Assembly: GCF_003937945.1 (NCBI RefSeq)
Contig: NZ_RSEC01000060.1
Span: forward strand, 1 to 64,000
Reading direction: 5' to 3'
Source: Amycolatopsis eburnea
Lineage (GTDB): Bacteria > Actinomycetota > Actinomycetes > Mycobacteriales > Pseudonocardiaceae
DNA length: 64,000 nucleotides
Below the pieces are notes generated by a model. The model was not told the origin of the DNA and ran no database searches. It worked only from the letters and a program-made list of their open reading frames with translations. Positions within the stretch are counted from its first letter, which is position 1. Every line of letters begins with the position of its first letter. Shown one piece after another: positions 26,325 through 35,508 of the stretch. A program made the position numbers and the translations under genes.

Positions 26325-26368
26325 TTCTCTTCTCCTGTCGCTGGTTGTCGTTCCGGCGAGCGGCGCAG

Positions 26369-27238
26369 TCAGCGCAGCAGGCCGATCACCTCGGCGAAGC
26401 TCTCCATCGCGGGCTCCGGCACTGTGAGGTAGGTGAAGCCGAGTTCGGTCCGCAGCCGTTGCACGTCCTCCGCGATCCGGGCCGGTGAGCCGACGAGGAG
26501 CGTGGGGACGTCCTCGGGCGCGGCGTCGAACCGGCGGAGCCCGGCGGTGACGTCCCGCCGGGTTCCGCCGAGCGCGACCGCGTGGATCAGGAGGTTGAGC
26601 TCCGGGCGATCCACGGCGTGGCTCGCGACGTACCGGACCCGCTCGGCGAGTTCGTCCCGGCCGAGCAAGCGGTGCTTGCCCGGCCGGGAACCAGGTGCGG
26701 CACCGCTGAGGGCGACGGTGTCGGCGTGCCGCGCGGCGAAGCCCAGCACCCGGTCGCCGTTGCCCGCGATGGTCAGAGGAACCGACGCACGCGTCGGTCG
26801 TGGGGCGTGCGCCGGGTCGTCGAACAGCCGCCGCACCTCGGACACCGTGCGTTCGAGGTGGCCGACCCGCTCCCGCGCGGTCGGCCACGGGATGCCCGCG
26901 GCGTCGAACTCGGCTTTGACGTATCCGGCGCCGAGGGCGGCGTCGAGCCGTCCGTCGGTCAGCTGGTCGGTGGACGCGAGGTCTCGGGCCAGCAGCGCCG
27001 GGTTGTAGAACCCCGCGTTCAGGACGAAGACGGCCAGCCGCGGCCGGGTCGTGACGGCCGCCGCGGACACGAGCGCGGGAAACGGAGCGGGCATGCCGAG
27101 GTGGTCGGCGACGGCGATGACGTCGTAGCCGAGATCCTCGGCCCGGCGGCAGCGGTCCTGCCACTCGGCCCGCCCCACCGGGCTGAGCAGGTTGACCCCG
27201 AACCGGAAGGCGGCGGGATCAGGTCCGGCGGAGGGCAT
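26369..27238 (-). CDS. LLM-class F420-dependent oxidoreductase (TIGR03621-like)
   Basis: A 289-residue luciferase-fold protein. [10 protein letters not shown] at the N-terminus, [41 protein letters not shown] and [21 protein letters not shown] are typical of the actinobacterial MSMEG_2516-type subfamily, which is predicted to use coenzyme F420. ATG start (MPSAGPD) lies within the end of the beta-propeller gene (20-base overlap). It would hydride-transfer to or from an alcohol, ketone or unsaturated acid. Subfamily naming is from motif memory. Confidence 0.87.
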   Translation of the reverse strand: MPSAGPDPAAFRFGVNLLSPVGRAEWQDRCRRAEDLGYDVIAVADHLGMPAPFPALVSAAAVTTRPRLAVFVLNAGFYNPALLARDLASTDQLTDGRLDAALGAGYVKAEFDAAGIPWPTARERVGHLERTVSEVRRLFDDPAHAPRPTRASVPLTIAGNGDRVLGFAARHADTVALSGAAPGSRPGKHRLLGRDELAERVRYVASHAVDRPELNLLIHAVALGGTRRDVTAGLRRFDAAPEDVPTLLVGSPARIAEDVQRLRTELGFTYLTVPEPAMESFAEVIGLLR

Positions 27239-28841
27239 GAACGGAGTTCTCCTTGTCGGCGCAGATGTACACGGTGCCGTCCGGCGTGACGGCGACTCCC
27301 CCGGACCGCGGGTAGGGCTTGTCGAGGTACCCGGTGGCGAGGCCCTGGGCCAGGACGGTGGGCTGGGTGGCGCCGGGTTCGAGCCGGAGCACCCGCCCGT
27401 CCGCGTCGAGCAGGACGACAGCTCCGCCGGGTGCGGTCGCCACGCTCCGCGGCGCACCGAGCCCGGTGGCGGCCACGGTGACCGTCCCGTTCGCGGGGTC
27501 GACGCCGAGCAGCCGCCCGCCGGAGGCGTCGGTGACCAGGATCCGGCCGTCGCCGGTGACCGTGAGCCCGGTGGGTGTGCCGAGTCCTTCGGCCAGCGGC
27601 CGCGGCGCCCCGGTGCCGTCGGCTCGGACGAGCCGCCCGGCCGCGGGCTCGGCGACGACGAGGCCGCCGTCGTCGAGTTCGACGGCGTCCGCGGGCTGCT
27701 GGAACCCGGCGGCCTGGCGGACCGGGTGCCCGGCGCGATCGAGGACCTGGACCGTGCCGATGAGGTCGGAGGCGAACACCAGGTGGTCGCCGTGCACGCT
27801 GACGCCGCTGGGGAACTGGATCTCCGTGGCGAGCCTGCGGGCGAGTTCCCGGACCTGCCCGGTGGCCGGGTCGATGAGCCGGACCGCGGTGCTGTCGGCC
27901 ACGACGACGCCGTCCGGCCCGGTCGCGATGTCCCGCGGGAACGTCAGCGGGCTGCTGGTGACGACCCGCTGCGCGCCCGTGGCCAGGTCGACGTCGACGA
28001 TGCTGCTGTCGGCCATGTTGCTGACGTAGGCGTGGTCGTCCGGCCCGATGATCATGTTGTCATCGGCTGCGGGCAGCGTCACGACGGTCTGCTTCGCGCC
28101 GGTCGCGGGATCGACCCGGATCAGCTCGCCGGTGGCGCCGTCGAGGACGTACAGCCGGTCGTGGGAGTCGAACCGGGCCGAGACCGGCTGGGTGAAACCA
28201 CCCGCCACGTCCTCGGTGGCCCCGGTCCCCGGATCGACCCGGACCACGGCCTTGCGCTTGCCCACCGGGGCGTAGATCCGGCCGTCGGGCCCGAAGGCGA
28301 ACGCGTTGGGCTGACCTAGGCCCTTCGCGATGAGACGTTTCGGCGCCACGCCCGCGGGGTCGATCTCCCAGAGCGCGTCCCCGAAGAAGGTCTGCCCGGC
28401 GAAGAGCCGCGTCCCGGCCCGGTCGTAGGCGATCGAGTTCACACCTGGCAGGTCCCCGGCGACCGTCCGGACGGTGCCGTCGGCGTCGCGGGCCTTGACC
28501 GCCCCGGCGAGCGGATCGGTCCACAGGACGTCGCCCCGCGGTGAGACGACGACGTCGTCCGACCGGCCGTCGGGTGCCTCGACCAGCGGCTTGAAAGCGC
28601 CCGTCGCCGGGTCGATTTCGGTGATCGTCTCGGCGGCGAGACTCGCGGCGACGAGCTTGCCGTCCGGCCGCAGGGTGATGCCGTTGAAGCTGTGCAGCGC
28701 GGTCCCGGTCACTACCCGCTCGAGCCGGTAGCCGTCGGCGGCCCGCGGACCATCCTCGGCGGGGCTCGCGGTCGAACAGGACGTGGCCAGTACGAGCATC
28801 GCGATGATGACGGTGGGTGTCACGCGGCGTCGGGTGAGCAC
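27219..28841 (-). CDS. Secreted lipoprotein with SMP-30/NHL-type beta-propeller
   Basis: A 540-residue protein. The N-terminal signal reads MLTRRRVTPTVIIAMLVLAT followed by SC, with Cys22 as the likely lipidation site (the -3 position is Ala, so the lipobox is weak). About ten repeats follow, of the form (I/V)DPATG, FGPDGRIY, VTGDGRILVTDASGG, typical of SMP-30/gluconolactonase or NHL propellers. Exported propeller proteins of this kind can be lactonases or binding proteins. It is the only evidently exported protein of the operon, so it may act on the substrate outside the membrane. The activity is unknown. Confidence 0.82.
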   Translation of the reverse strand: MLTRRRVTPTVIIAMLVLATSCSTASPAEDGPRAADGYRLERVVTGTALHSFNGITLRPDGKLVAASLAAETITEIDPATGAFKPLVEAPDGRSDDVVVSPRGDVLWTDPLAGAVKARDADGTVRTVAGDLPGVNSIAYDRAGTRLFAGQTFFGDALWEIDPAGVAPKRLIAKGLGQPNAFAFGPDGRIYAPVGKRKAVVRVDPGTGATEDVAGGFTQPVSARFDSHDRLYVLDGATGELIRVDPATGAKQTVVTLPAADDNMIIGPDDHAYVSNMADSSIVDVDLATGAQRVVTSSPLTFPRDIATGPDGVVVADSTAVRLIDPATGQVRELARRLATEIQFPSGVSVHGDHLVFASDLIGTVQVLDRAGHPVRQAAGFQQPADAVELDDGGLVVAEPAAGRLVRADGTGAPRPLAEGLGTPTGLTVTGDGRILVTDASGGRLLGVDPANGTVTVAATGLGAPRSVATAPGGAVVLLDADGRVLRLEPGATQPTVLAQGLATGYLDKPYPRSGGVAVTPDGTVYICADKENSVHALRRT

Positions 28842-28871
28842 GGTCCGTCCTCTCTGTCGTCGGGGACGGGG

Positions 28872-30350
28872 TCAGCGGTCCAGCTGGGCGGCGCTGGCGT
28901 AGATGCTCTTGAACTCGAGGTAACCGTCGAGCGCCTCCGGGCCGAGTTCGCGGCCGATGCCGCTGGCCTTCATCCCGCCGAACGGCGCGCCGAGGTCCTG
29001 CTGGTAGTAGTTGATCCCGATGGTGCCGGTGCGGATCCGGCGGGCGATCGCGAGCCCGCGCTCCTCGTCGGAGGTCCAGACCGAGCCGCCGAGGCCGTAC
29101 TCGCTGGCGTCGGCGAGCCGGATCGCTTCGTCGTCACCGTCGTAGGGGGTGATGGTGACGACCGGGCCGAAGATCTCCTCCTGGGCGATGCGTTCGGCGT
29201 TGTCCACGTCGGCGAACACGGTCGGCCGCACGAACCAGCCGCGGTCCAGCCCGGCGGGCCTGCCCCCACCGGCGACCAGCCGCGCGTCGCTGCGACGGCC
29301 GAGCTCGATGTAGCCCAGTACCCGCTCCAGCTGGGCTTCGCTGGCCATCGGGCCGCAGGCGACGGCCGGGTCGAGGGGATCCCCGACGGTCATCCCGTCG
29401 GCGAATCCGGCGACCGCGTCGACGATCTCGGCGTAGCGGGACCGCGGGGCGAGGATCCGGGTCTGGGCCGTGCAGGTCTGGCCGTTGTTCGGGAACGACG
29501 CCGCCCCGAGTCCCGCCACGAAGGAGTCGAGGTCGACGTCGTCGAGGACGACGGCGGCGGACTTGCCGCCGAGCTCCAGGCTGCAGCGGCGGATCGACCG
29601 GCCGCATTCGGCGCCGATGAGCCGGCCCGCCGCGGTGGAGCCGGTGAAGGCGATCTTGTCCACCAAGGGGTGCGAGACGAGCGCGGCGCCCGCGTCGCGG
29701 CCGGCGAGCACGATGTTGAGCACGCCCGGCGGCAACCCCGCCTCCGCGGCGGCGTCGCCGAGCACGTAGCCGTCGAGCGCGGTTTCCGGCGACGGCTTGA
29801 GCACCACGGTGCAGCCCGCCGCCAGCGCGGGCGCGATCTTCATCACCGCCAGCACCTGCGGGTAGTTCCACGGCGTGATCGCCCCGACGACGCCGACCGG
29901 CTCCCGGCGCACGACGGTCGAGCCGGCCGGGCTCGGCCGCACCGATTCCAGCGGGGTCGTCTCGATCAGGTCGGCGTACATCTGCAGCAGCCCGGCGGGA
30001 GCGGCGCCGTTGAACGCGGCCGACAGCCCGATCGGCATCCCGTTCTCGCGGCTGACCAAAGTGGACGTCGCGTCGGCCCGCGCGGCGAGTGCCGCGGTGA
30101 ACCGGCGCAGCACGGCGGCGCGCTCGCTCGCGGTCGTCCGGCCCCACGGGCCCTCGTCGAGTGCGCGGCGGGCGGCCCGCACGGCGGCGTCGATGTCGGC
30201 GTCCGTGCCGAGCGCGGCGGTGCCCAGCGGTTCCCCGGTCGCCGCCTCGAGCGCCACGTGGGTGCCGGTGCCGAGCGGCTCGACCCAGCGGCCGTCGATG
30301 AAGAAGCGGGTGCGGTCCAAGTCGGTGGTCCGCCCGGTGGTGAGAGTCAT
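28872..30350 (-). CDS. NAD(P)-dependent aldehyde dehydrogenase
   Basis: A 492-residue aldehyde dehydrogenase of usual length. The NAD fold includes GVVGAITPWNYPQVLAVMKI and FTGSTAAGRLI. The general base Glu is in LELGGKSAAVV and the nucleophilic Cys in NNGQTCTAQTRIL (about residue 290). The C-terminal oligomer region ends GMKASGIGRELGPEALDGYLEFKS. ATG overlaps the CoA-transferase stop by four bases. It probably oxidises an aldehyde released by the operon's aldolase-like or alcohol dehydrogenase steps. Confidence 0.95.
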   Translation of the reverse strand: MTLTTGRTTDLDRTRFFIDGRWVEPLGTGTHVALEAATGEPLGTAALGTDADIDAAVRAARRALDEGPWGRTTASERAAVLRRFTAALAARADATSTLVSRENGMPIGLSAAFNGAAPAGLLQMYADLIETTPLESVRPSPAGSTVVRREPVGVVGAITPWNYPQVLAVMKIAPALAAGCTVVLKPSPETALDGYVLGDAAAEAGLPPGVLNIVLAGRDAGAALVSHPLVDKIAFTGSTAAGRLIGAECGRSIRRCSLELGGKSAAVVLDDVDLDSFVAGLGAASFPNNGQTCTAQTRILAPRSRYAEIVDAVAGFADGMTVGDPLDPAVACGPMASEAQLERVLGYIELGRRSDARLVAGGGRPAGLDRGWFVRPTVFADVDNAERIAQEEIFGPVVTITPYDGDDEAIRLADASEYGLGGSVWTSDEERGLAIARRIRTGTIGINYYQQDLGAPFGGMKASGIGRELGPEALDGYLEFKSIYASAAQLDR

Positions 30351-31579
30351 CGTTCGCTCCAGGTGTCGGTGTTGTCCAGGGGGCCGATGACCCCCCGCTG
30401 GTGCAGCCCGCCGATTTCGGCGGTCGTGAGGTGGAGGATTTCGGCCAGGACCTCGGCGGTCTCGCGGCCGAGCGCGGGCACCCGGCCCACGGGTCCGTGG
30501 TCGCCGTCGAGCCGCAACGGCGACCGGGCGGTGATCGCCCCCTCGCCGTCCGGCAGGGCGATGTCGGCCAGCACGGGATGGGCCCCGGCGCGGTGGGCCG
30601 CGACGACCTCGGGCATGCCCCGGTAGCGGCCCCACAGCACCCGGGCCGCGTCGAGTTCCTTGCTGACCTGTGCGACGTCGCGCTCGGCGAACCAGGGCCG
30701 GATGACCGCGGCGATCGTCTCCCGCAGCCGGTACCGCTCGGCCTCAACGTCCAGGTCCGCCCCGAGCGCTTCGGCCAGTGCGGTGAACACGGCCGTCGTG
30801 CCGGTGACCTGCTGCAGTGCGGTCCACTGCCCCGGAGTCAGCGCCACGACCATCACCCGGACGCCGTCGCGGCACTCGACGTCGACCCCGAAACTGCCGT
30901 AGACGTGGTTGCCGTGCCGGGGACGTTCGCGGCCGCGGTCCGCGGCCTCCGAGAGCCAGCCCAGGTTCGCTACCCCGGCCAAGGCGACGTCGGCGAGCGC
31001 CAACTCCAGGAGCCGGCCCCGGCCGGTGCGGACACGCTCGTGCAGCGCGGCCAGCACGCCTGCCGCGACCGTCATGCCCGCCGCGACGTCCCAGGCGGGG
31101 AAGACGTGGTTGACCGGCGCGGCCAAGCCCTCGGGACCGGTGATGGTCGGGACGCCGACCTCGGCGTTGACCGTGTAGTCGACCGCGGGCCGCCCGTCCG
31201 GGTATCCCTGCACCCGCAGGTGAATGAGGTCGGCTCGCCGCTCGCGGAGCCGCTCCGGCGTCATCCACCGTCGCCCCACCACGTTGTCGACGAAGATGCC
31301 GCGACCCGGTCCCGGCGCGGTGATGAGGGCCAGCACGAGCTCGCGGCCCTCATCGGAACGCAGGTCGACGGCCACCGAACGCTTGCCGGTGTTCAGCGAC
31401 GCCCAGTAGTAGCTCGCCCCGCTCGGGGCGACCGGCCAGCGGTGCAGATCGCTGCCACCGCCGAGCGGGTCGATCCGGACGACGTCCGCGCCGAGCTGGG
31501 CCAGCGTCATCCCGCCCGTGGGACCGGCGACGAAGCTCGCGCACTCGACGACGTGCAGGTCCGCCAGCGGGCCCCTCAC
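30347..31579 (-). CDS. CaiB/BaiF class III CoA-transferase
   Basis: A 410-residue family III CoA-transferase. N-terminal block LHVVECASFVAGPTGGMTLAQLGADVVRI, then YYWASLNTGKRSVAVDLRSDEGREL. The conserved Asp region reads VQGYPDGRPAVDYTVNAEVG, where the acyl-CoA aspartyl intermediate forms. It transfers CoA between carboxylic acids, without ATP. GTG start overlaps the DUF35 stop (GTGA). With the HTD2 hydratase and CitE-like lyase it resembles the itaconate-type set (CoA transferase, hydratase, lyase), although the order differs. Confidence 0.92.
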   Translation of the reverse strand: MRGPLADLHVVECASFVAGPTGGMTLAQLGADVVRIDPLGGGSDLHRWPVAPSGASYYWASLNTGKRSVAVDLRSDEGRELVLALITAPGPGRGIFVDNVVGRRWMTPERLRERRADLIHLRVQGYPDGRPAVDYTVNAEVGVPTITGPEGLAAPVNHVFPAWDVAAGMTVAAGVLAALHERVRTGRGRLLELALADVALAGVANLGWLSEAADRGRERPRHGNHVYGSFGVDVECRDGVRVMVVALTPGQWTALQQVTGTTAVFTALAEALGADLDVEAERYRLRETIAAVIRPWFAERDVAQVSKELDAARVLWGRYRGMPEVVAAHRAGAHPVLADIALPDGEGAITARSPLRLDGDHGPVGRVPALGRETAEVLAEILHLTTAEIGGLHQRGVIGPLDNTDTWSER

Positions 31580-31986
31580 CGGTCTGCCCGCCGTGGCCGG
31601 AACCGGACCTCCGGGGCACCGCCGGGCCCGAACACGGGCTCGAGGGCGTCGCCGATCCGGAGGGTGTGCGGGTCCGCGTCGACGATGTTGGTGACCAGCC
31701 GCGGTCCTTCGGCCAGTTCGACGACGGCCACGGTGTAGGGCGGCTGCGGCGCGGGTGGCGGCAGATAGGCCTTGTGGAAGACGCAGAACGACCAGATCGT
31801 GGCCTGGCCGCTCGCCCGTTCCCAGGCGAACGGGCCGGGCGCGTGGCAACTGGGACACGCCGACCGCGGCGGGAACTGGGCCCGGCCGCACGCCGCACAC
31901 CGGATGATCCGGATCTCGCGCTCGCGCAGGCCGTCCAGGTGGTGCCGCACGCGCTCGGCGCCGGGTTCGCCGTTCACGGTGCTCAC
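31576..31986 (-). CDS. DUF35 OB-fold zinc-ribbon protein (partner of thiolase-fold protein), copy 1
   Basis: A 136-residue protein with a rubredoxin-like zinc ribbon CAACGRAQFPPRSACPSC (two CxxC pairs, residues about 28-45) followed by an OB-fold (ATIWSFCVFHKAYLPPPAP, then YTVAVVELAEGPRLVTNIV). DUF35 proteins bind acyl-CoA and form complexes with Ltp2-type aldolases or hydratases. The GTG start overlaps the thiolase-fold gene by four bases, matching the known pairing. A second such pair is at 39958-41540. Confidence 0.9.
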   Translation of the reverse strand: MSTVNGEPGAERVRHHLDGLREREIRIIRCAACGRAQFPPRSACPSCHAPGPFAWERASGQATIWSFCVFHKAYLPPPAPQPPYTVAVVELAEGPRLVTNIVDADPHTLRIGDALEPVFGPGGAPEVRFRPRRADR

Positions 31987-33116
31987 AACTCCTTCCCGTA
32001 GATCACCGAGGTGACGATCGGGGACGCGCACGCCCACTGGATCAGCGACGCGTCCGGGACCTGCCGCGGTCCGCATTCGCCGCGCAGCTGGCGCACCGCC
32101 TCCACGGCCAGTGCCCAGCCCTGCAGGTAGCTTTCCGACAGGTGACCGCCGGAGGTGTTGATCGGCAGTTCGCCGCCGAGCCCGATCCGGCCGCCCTGGA
32201 TGAACTCGCCCGACTCGCCTGGTGCGCAATAACCCAGTCCCTCCAAGGTGAACAGCACGTTGGGACTGAAGTTGTCGTAGATCATCAGAGCGTCCACATC
32301 GGACCGTTCACGGTCCGCCGCCGCCCACGCCCTTGTGTCCACTTCGGATAACGCGCCCGCCCAGAAGTCGTCGGGCGGGAAGTCGGACTCGACGAGCTGG
32401 GCGGACTGGGCCGCGCCCAGGACGTAGACCGGCGGCCGGGGGTGGTCGGCGGCGGCCTCGGGGACGGTGAGGATCATCGCGGCTCCGCCGTCGTTGATCA
32501 GGCAGTAGTCGAGCAGGTGCAGCGGTTCCACCACGAACCGCGACGAGCGGTAGTCGTCCAGGGAGACGGGCTTGCGCATCACCGCGTTCGGGTTCAGCCG
32601 GGCGTGCTCGCGGAAGGTCATCGACACCGTGGCGAGTTGCTCCTCGGTGGTGCCGTACCGCGCGCGGTGGCGCTGCAGCATCATCGCGTAGAACGCGCCC
32701 GGCGAGGTCATCCCGTACGGGGCGGCGAGCGACGCCGAGGTGCCGTAGGCCTCGCCCACGCCGCCGCCGTAGGTGGCCCCGGCGGACGCGCCGTCGTTGC
32801 CGTAGACCAGCGCGACCGTCCGGCACTGACCGGTCGCCAGCGCGACCAGCGCGGTGTGCACGGCGACCCCGGCCATCCGGCCCTCGGCCGGCAGGTGCGT
32901 CACCCAGCGCGGCTGGATGCCGTGGTCGGCGGCGATCGCCTCGTAGCTGCTCACCCTGCTGGTGATCAGCCCGTCGATGTCGCCGGCGGTCAAACCCGCG
33001 TCGGCGAGTGCTTCGCGCAGGGCCCAGCCGCCGAGGTCGTCGGCGGTCAGGCCGGGCAGCTTGCCGAACGACGTCGTGCCGACGCCGACGACCGCGGCGC
33101 GTGGTGCGCCTGTCAT
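31983..33116 (-). CDS. Thiolase-fold protein, Ltp2/SCP-x aldolase-like, copy 1
   Basis: A 377-residue thiolase-superfamily protein. AAVVGVGTTSFGKLPG at the N-terminus and GGELPINTSGGHLSESYLQG near the C-terminus fix the fold. Where thiolases carry the nucleophilic Cys, this one reads HLPAEGRMAGVAVHTALVAL, with no Cys. That is the pattern of Ltp2-type retro-aldolases and related SCP-x proteins, which cleave beta-hydroxyacyl-CoA with a DUF35 partner. ATG preferred over the GTG one codon upstream because GGAGG is then six bases away. Confidence 0.85.
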   Translation of the reverse strand: MTGAPRAAVVGVGTTSFGKLPGLTADDLGGWALREALADAGLTAGDIDGLITSRVSSYEAIAADHGIQPRWVTHLPAEGRMAGVAVHTALVALATGQCRTVALVYGNDGASAGATYGGGVGEAYGTSASLAAPYGMTSPGAFYAMMLQRHRARYGTTEEQLATVSMTFREHARLNPNAVMRKPVSLDDYRSSRFVVEPLHLLDYCLINDGGAAMILTVPEAAADHPRPPVYVLGAAQSAQLVESDFPPDDFWAGALSEVDTRAWAAADRERSDVDALMIYDNFSPNVLFTLEGLGYCAPGESGEFIQGGRIGLGGELPINTSGGHLSESYLQGWALAVEAVRQLRGECGPRQVPDASLIQWACASPIVTSVIYGKEL

Positions 33117-34132
33117 CACGAACCTCCGGTGGCCGGGACCAGGACGGCGCGGCCGGTGATCCGGCGGGCGTCCAGGTCGTGGAAGGCGCGGTCGACGTCA
33201 TCGAGTGGGTAGCGGGTCACCAGCGGGGTGACCCGGCCGTCGGCGACCATCGCCAGCGCGTCGGTGAAGGTGGACATCAGCGTGGAGCCGGATCCGGTGA
33301 GCACCGCGTCCTTCGCGAACACGAACGCGGGGTGCACCCGCAGGGGCTCGGCACCGGTCTGGCCGGTCAGCACGTAGCGGCCGCGGTCGGCCAGCGCCCG
33401 GAAGGCCTGCCGGAACACCTCCGGCCGGCCGACGTTGTCGAGGACCACGTCCGCCCCACGGCCGCCGGTGGCGTTGAGGATCGCCTGCCAGGCGGTGTCT
33501 CCCGTGGCGACGACTTCGTCGGCACCCAGGTCCCGCAGCCGGGCGGCCTTGCCGGTGTCGCCGGTCAGCGCGACCACGCGGGCGCCGAGGGCGGCCGCGA
33601 CCTGGACCCCGTGCAGGCCGAGGCCGCCGCCCGCGCCGGTGACCAGCACCGTCTCGCCCGGCCGTAGCCCGGCGCGGGCACGGAGGGCCTGCAGGCCGGT
33701 GCCCACCGCGCACGCCACCACCGAGGCGGCGACGAGATCCACCCCCGGCGGCACGGTCAGCAGGGACGTCTCGCGGAGCACGGCGTACTCCGCGTAGCCG
33801 CCGTAGGTGAAGGCGCGCTCGGGGCACCGCAGCTCGTCACCGGACGTGCAGGGGACGCAGTGCCCGCAGGTCGCGAACTGCTTCGCCGCGACCCGGTCGC
33901 CGGGACCGAACCGGGTCCCGCCGGATTCGACGACGACGCCGGAGATCTCGTGGCCGAGCACAGCGGGCAGGCCGAGCTCGAGCAGCCCGGCGCAGTCTGC
34001 TTGGTCGTGCCCGCAGATCCCGCACGCGGCCACCCGCACGAGCACTTCGCCCGGCCCCGGCCGGGGTGGGTCGACCTCGACGAGGTCGAGGACGCAGGGC
34101 CCGCCGGTGCGGCTCAGGACCGCGGCGCGCAC
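33116..34132 (-). CDS. Zinc-dependent alcohol dehydrogenase (MDR)
   Basis: A 338-residue zinc MDR enzyme. Catalytic zinc ligands appear in CGICGHDQAD (Cys near residue 37) and LGHEISG. The four-cysteine structural zinc site reads ATCGHCVPCTSGDELRCPE (about 88-106). NAD loop TGAGGGLGLHGVQVA. GTG start (VRAAVLSRTGG) lies 19 bases inside the end of the FAD oxidase gene, so the two are coupled. It oxidises an alcohol or reduces a ketone of the pathway; TGxAGxGG-style loop does not discriminate NAD from NADP. Confidence 0.93.
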   Translation of the reverse strand: MRAAVLSRTGGPCVLDLVEVDPPRPGPGEVLVRVAACGICGHDQADCAGLLELGLPAVLGHEISGVVVESGGTRFGPGDRVAAKQFATCGHCVPCTSGDELRCPERAFTYGGYAEYAVLRETSLLTVPPGVDLVAASVVACAVGTGLQALRARAGLRPGETVLVTGAGGGLGLHGVQVAAALGARVVALTGDTGKAARLRDLGADEVVATGDTAWQAILNATGGRGADVVLDNVGRPEVFRQAFRALADRGRYVLTGQTGAEPLRVHPAFVFAKDAVLTGSGSTLMSTFTDALAMVADGRVTPLVTRYPLDDVDRAFHDLDARRITGRAVLVPATGGS

Positions 34133-35508
34133 GCGATCACCTTGCCCGGGTTGAGGATTCCGTGCGGGTCCAGTGCCTGCTTGACCGCGGTGTGCATCGC
34201 CAGTACCGGCGCGGGCAGTTCGCGGGTCAGGCCCGCCCGCTTGAGCAGGCCGACCCCGTGCTCGCCGGTCACGGTGCCGCCCAGGGCGAGCGCGGCGTCG
34301 AGAACGTCCTCGAAGGCCGCCTCTGCGCGGCGGCGGGTGTCGGTGTCGCCGGCGGGCACGACGAAGGCGGGATGGAGGTTGCCGTCCCCGGCGTGGGCGA
34401 CCGTCGCGATCCGGACGTCGTGCCGCCGCGCGATCTCCTCGATCCTGGTGAGCATGTCCGGCACAGCGCCGCGCGGGACGCAGACGTCTTCGCTGAGCAC
34501 CTGGCCGAGCCGTTCGAGAGCCGGGTAGGCGAGCTTGCGCGCGGAGAACAGGGCCTCGGCCTCCTCCTCGTCGGACGAGGCGGCGGCCCAGGTGGCACCT
34601 GCTTCGGTGAAGCAGGCCAGCAGCGCCTTCGCTTCCTGTTCCCCCGCGCTGCCGGGAAGATCCGTGCGGCCGAGGAGCAAGGCGTCGGCCTCGGCCGAGA
34701 GGCCCATGTTCTTCCACTCGTCGACCGCGGCCAGCGCGTTCCGGTCGATCAGCTCCAACGCCGACGGCGTGAGGCCGGCCGCAGTCACGGCGGCGACCGC
34801 GTGGCCCGCCGCGGCCAACGACGGGAAGTACCCCGCGACCGTCCGCTCGGGGTCGCGGGCGGGCCGCAGCCGCAGGGTGATCTCGGTGATCACGCCGAGC
34901 GTGCCTTCGGAGCCGGTGAGCAGCCCGGTCAGGTCGTACCCCGCGACGCCTTTGGCGGTCCGCCGCCCGATCCGGACGAGTTCGCCGGTGCCGGTCACCA
35001 GTTGCAGGCCGAGGACGTAGTCCCGGGTCACGCCGTACTTCACGCAGCAGAGGCCGCCCGCGTTGGTCGCGACGTTGCCGCCGATGGTCGACCAGGGCGC
35101 GCTGGCCGGGTCCGGCGGGTACCACAGCCCGTGTTCGGCGCAGGCCGCGCGCAGGACGTCGTTGACCACGCCCGGCTCGACGACGGCGAGCCGCTCGGCG
35201 GCGTCGATCTCCCGGATCGCGGTCAGCTGCTCGGTGCTGAGCAGCACGCAGCCGTCGACGGTGTTCGCGCCGCCGGACAAACCCGTTCCGGCGCCCCGCG
35301 GCACGACCGGGACGCGGTGGCGCAGGCAAGCTCGCACGACCAGTTGCACCTCCTCGGCCGTGCGGGGCCGGACCACGCAGACCGGTGGCCCGTCCTCGGC
35401 CCACGGTGCCTGGTCGCGCCGGTAGGCCGCCATGACGTCGGGCTCGACGATCACCCGCCCCGGCGGCAGTTGCCCGCGCAGGTCGTCGGCGACAGCCGCG
35501 GTCAGCAC
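34114..35508 (-). CDS. FAD-linked 2-hydroxyacid oxidase/dehydrogenase (GlcD type)
   Basis: A 464-residue PCMH/VAO-type flavoprotein. The FAD pyrophosphate loop is VVPRGAGTGLSGGANTVDG (about residues 70-88), followed by STIGGNVATNAGGLCCVKYG. The C-terminal substrate domain carries TVAHAGDGNLHPAF, whose His residues are characteristic of D-lactate/glycolate dehydrogenases, and TGEHGVGLLK. It oxidises a 2-hydroxyacid to a 2-oxoacid. It directly follows the fused 2-oxoacid:ferredoxin oxidoreductase gene (7-base overlap), so the two steps probably act in sequence. Confidence 0.92.
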   Translation of the reverse strand: MLTAAVADDLRGQLPPGRVIVEPDVMAAYRRDQAPWAEDGPPVCVVRPRTAEEVQLVVRACLRHRVPVVPRGAGTGLSGGANTVDGCVLLSTEQLTAIREIDAAERLAVVEPGVVNDVLRAACAEHGLWYPPDPASAPWSTIGGNVATNAGGLCCVKYGVTRDYVLGLQLVTGTGELVRIGRRTAKGVAGYDLTGLLTGSEGTLGVITEITLRLRPARDPERTVAGYFPSLAAAGHAVAAVTAAGLTPSALELIDRNALAAVDEWKNMGLSAEADALLLGRTDLPGSAGEQEAKALLACFTEAGATWAAASSDEEEAEALFSARKLAYPALERLGQVLSEDVCVPRGAVPDMLTRIEEIARRHDVRIATVAHAGDGNLHPAFVVPAGDTDTRRRAEAAFEDVLDAALALGGTVTGEHGVGLLKRAGLTRELPAPVLAMHTAVKQALDPHGILNPGKVIACAPRS

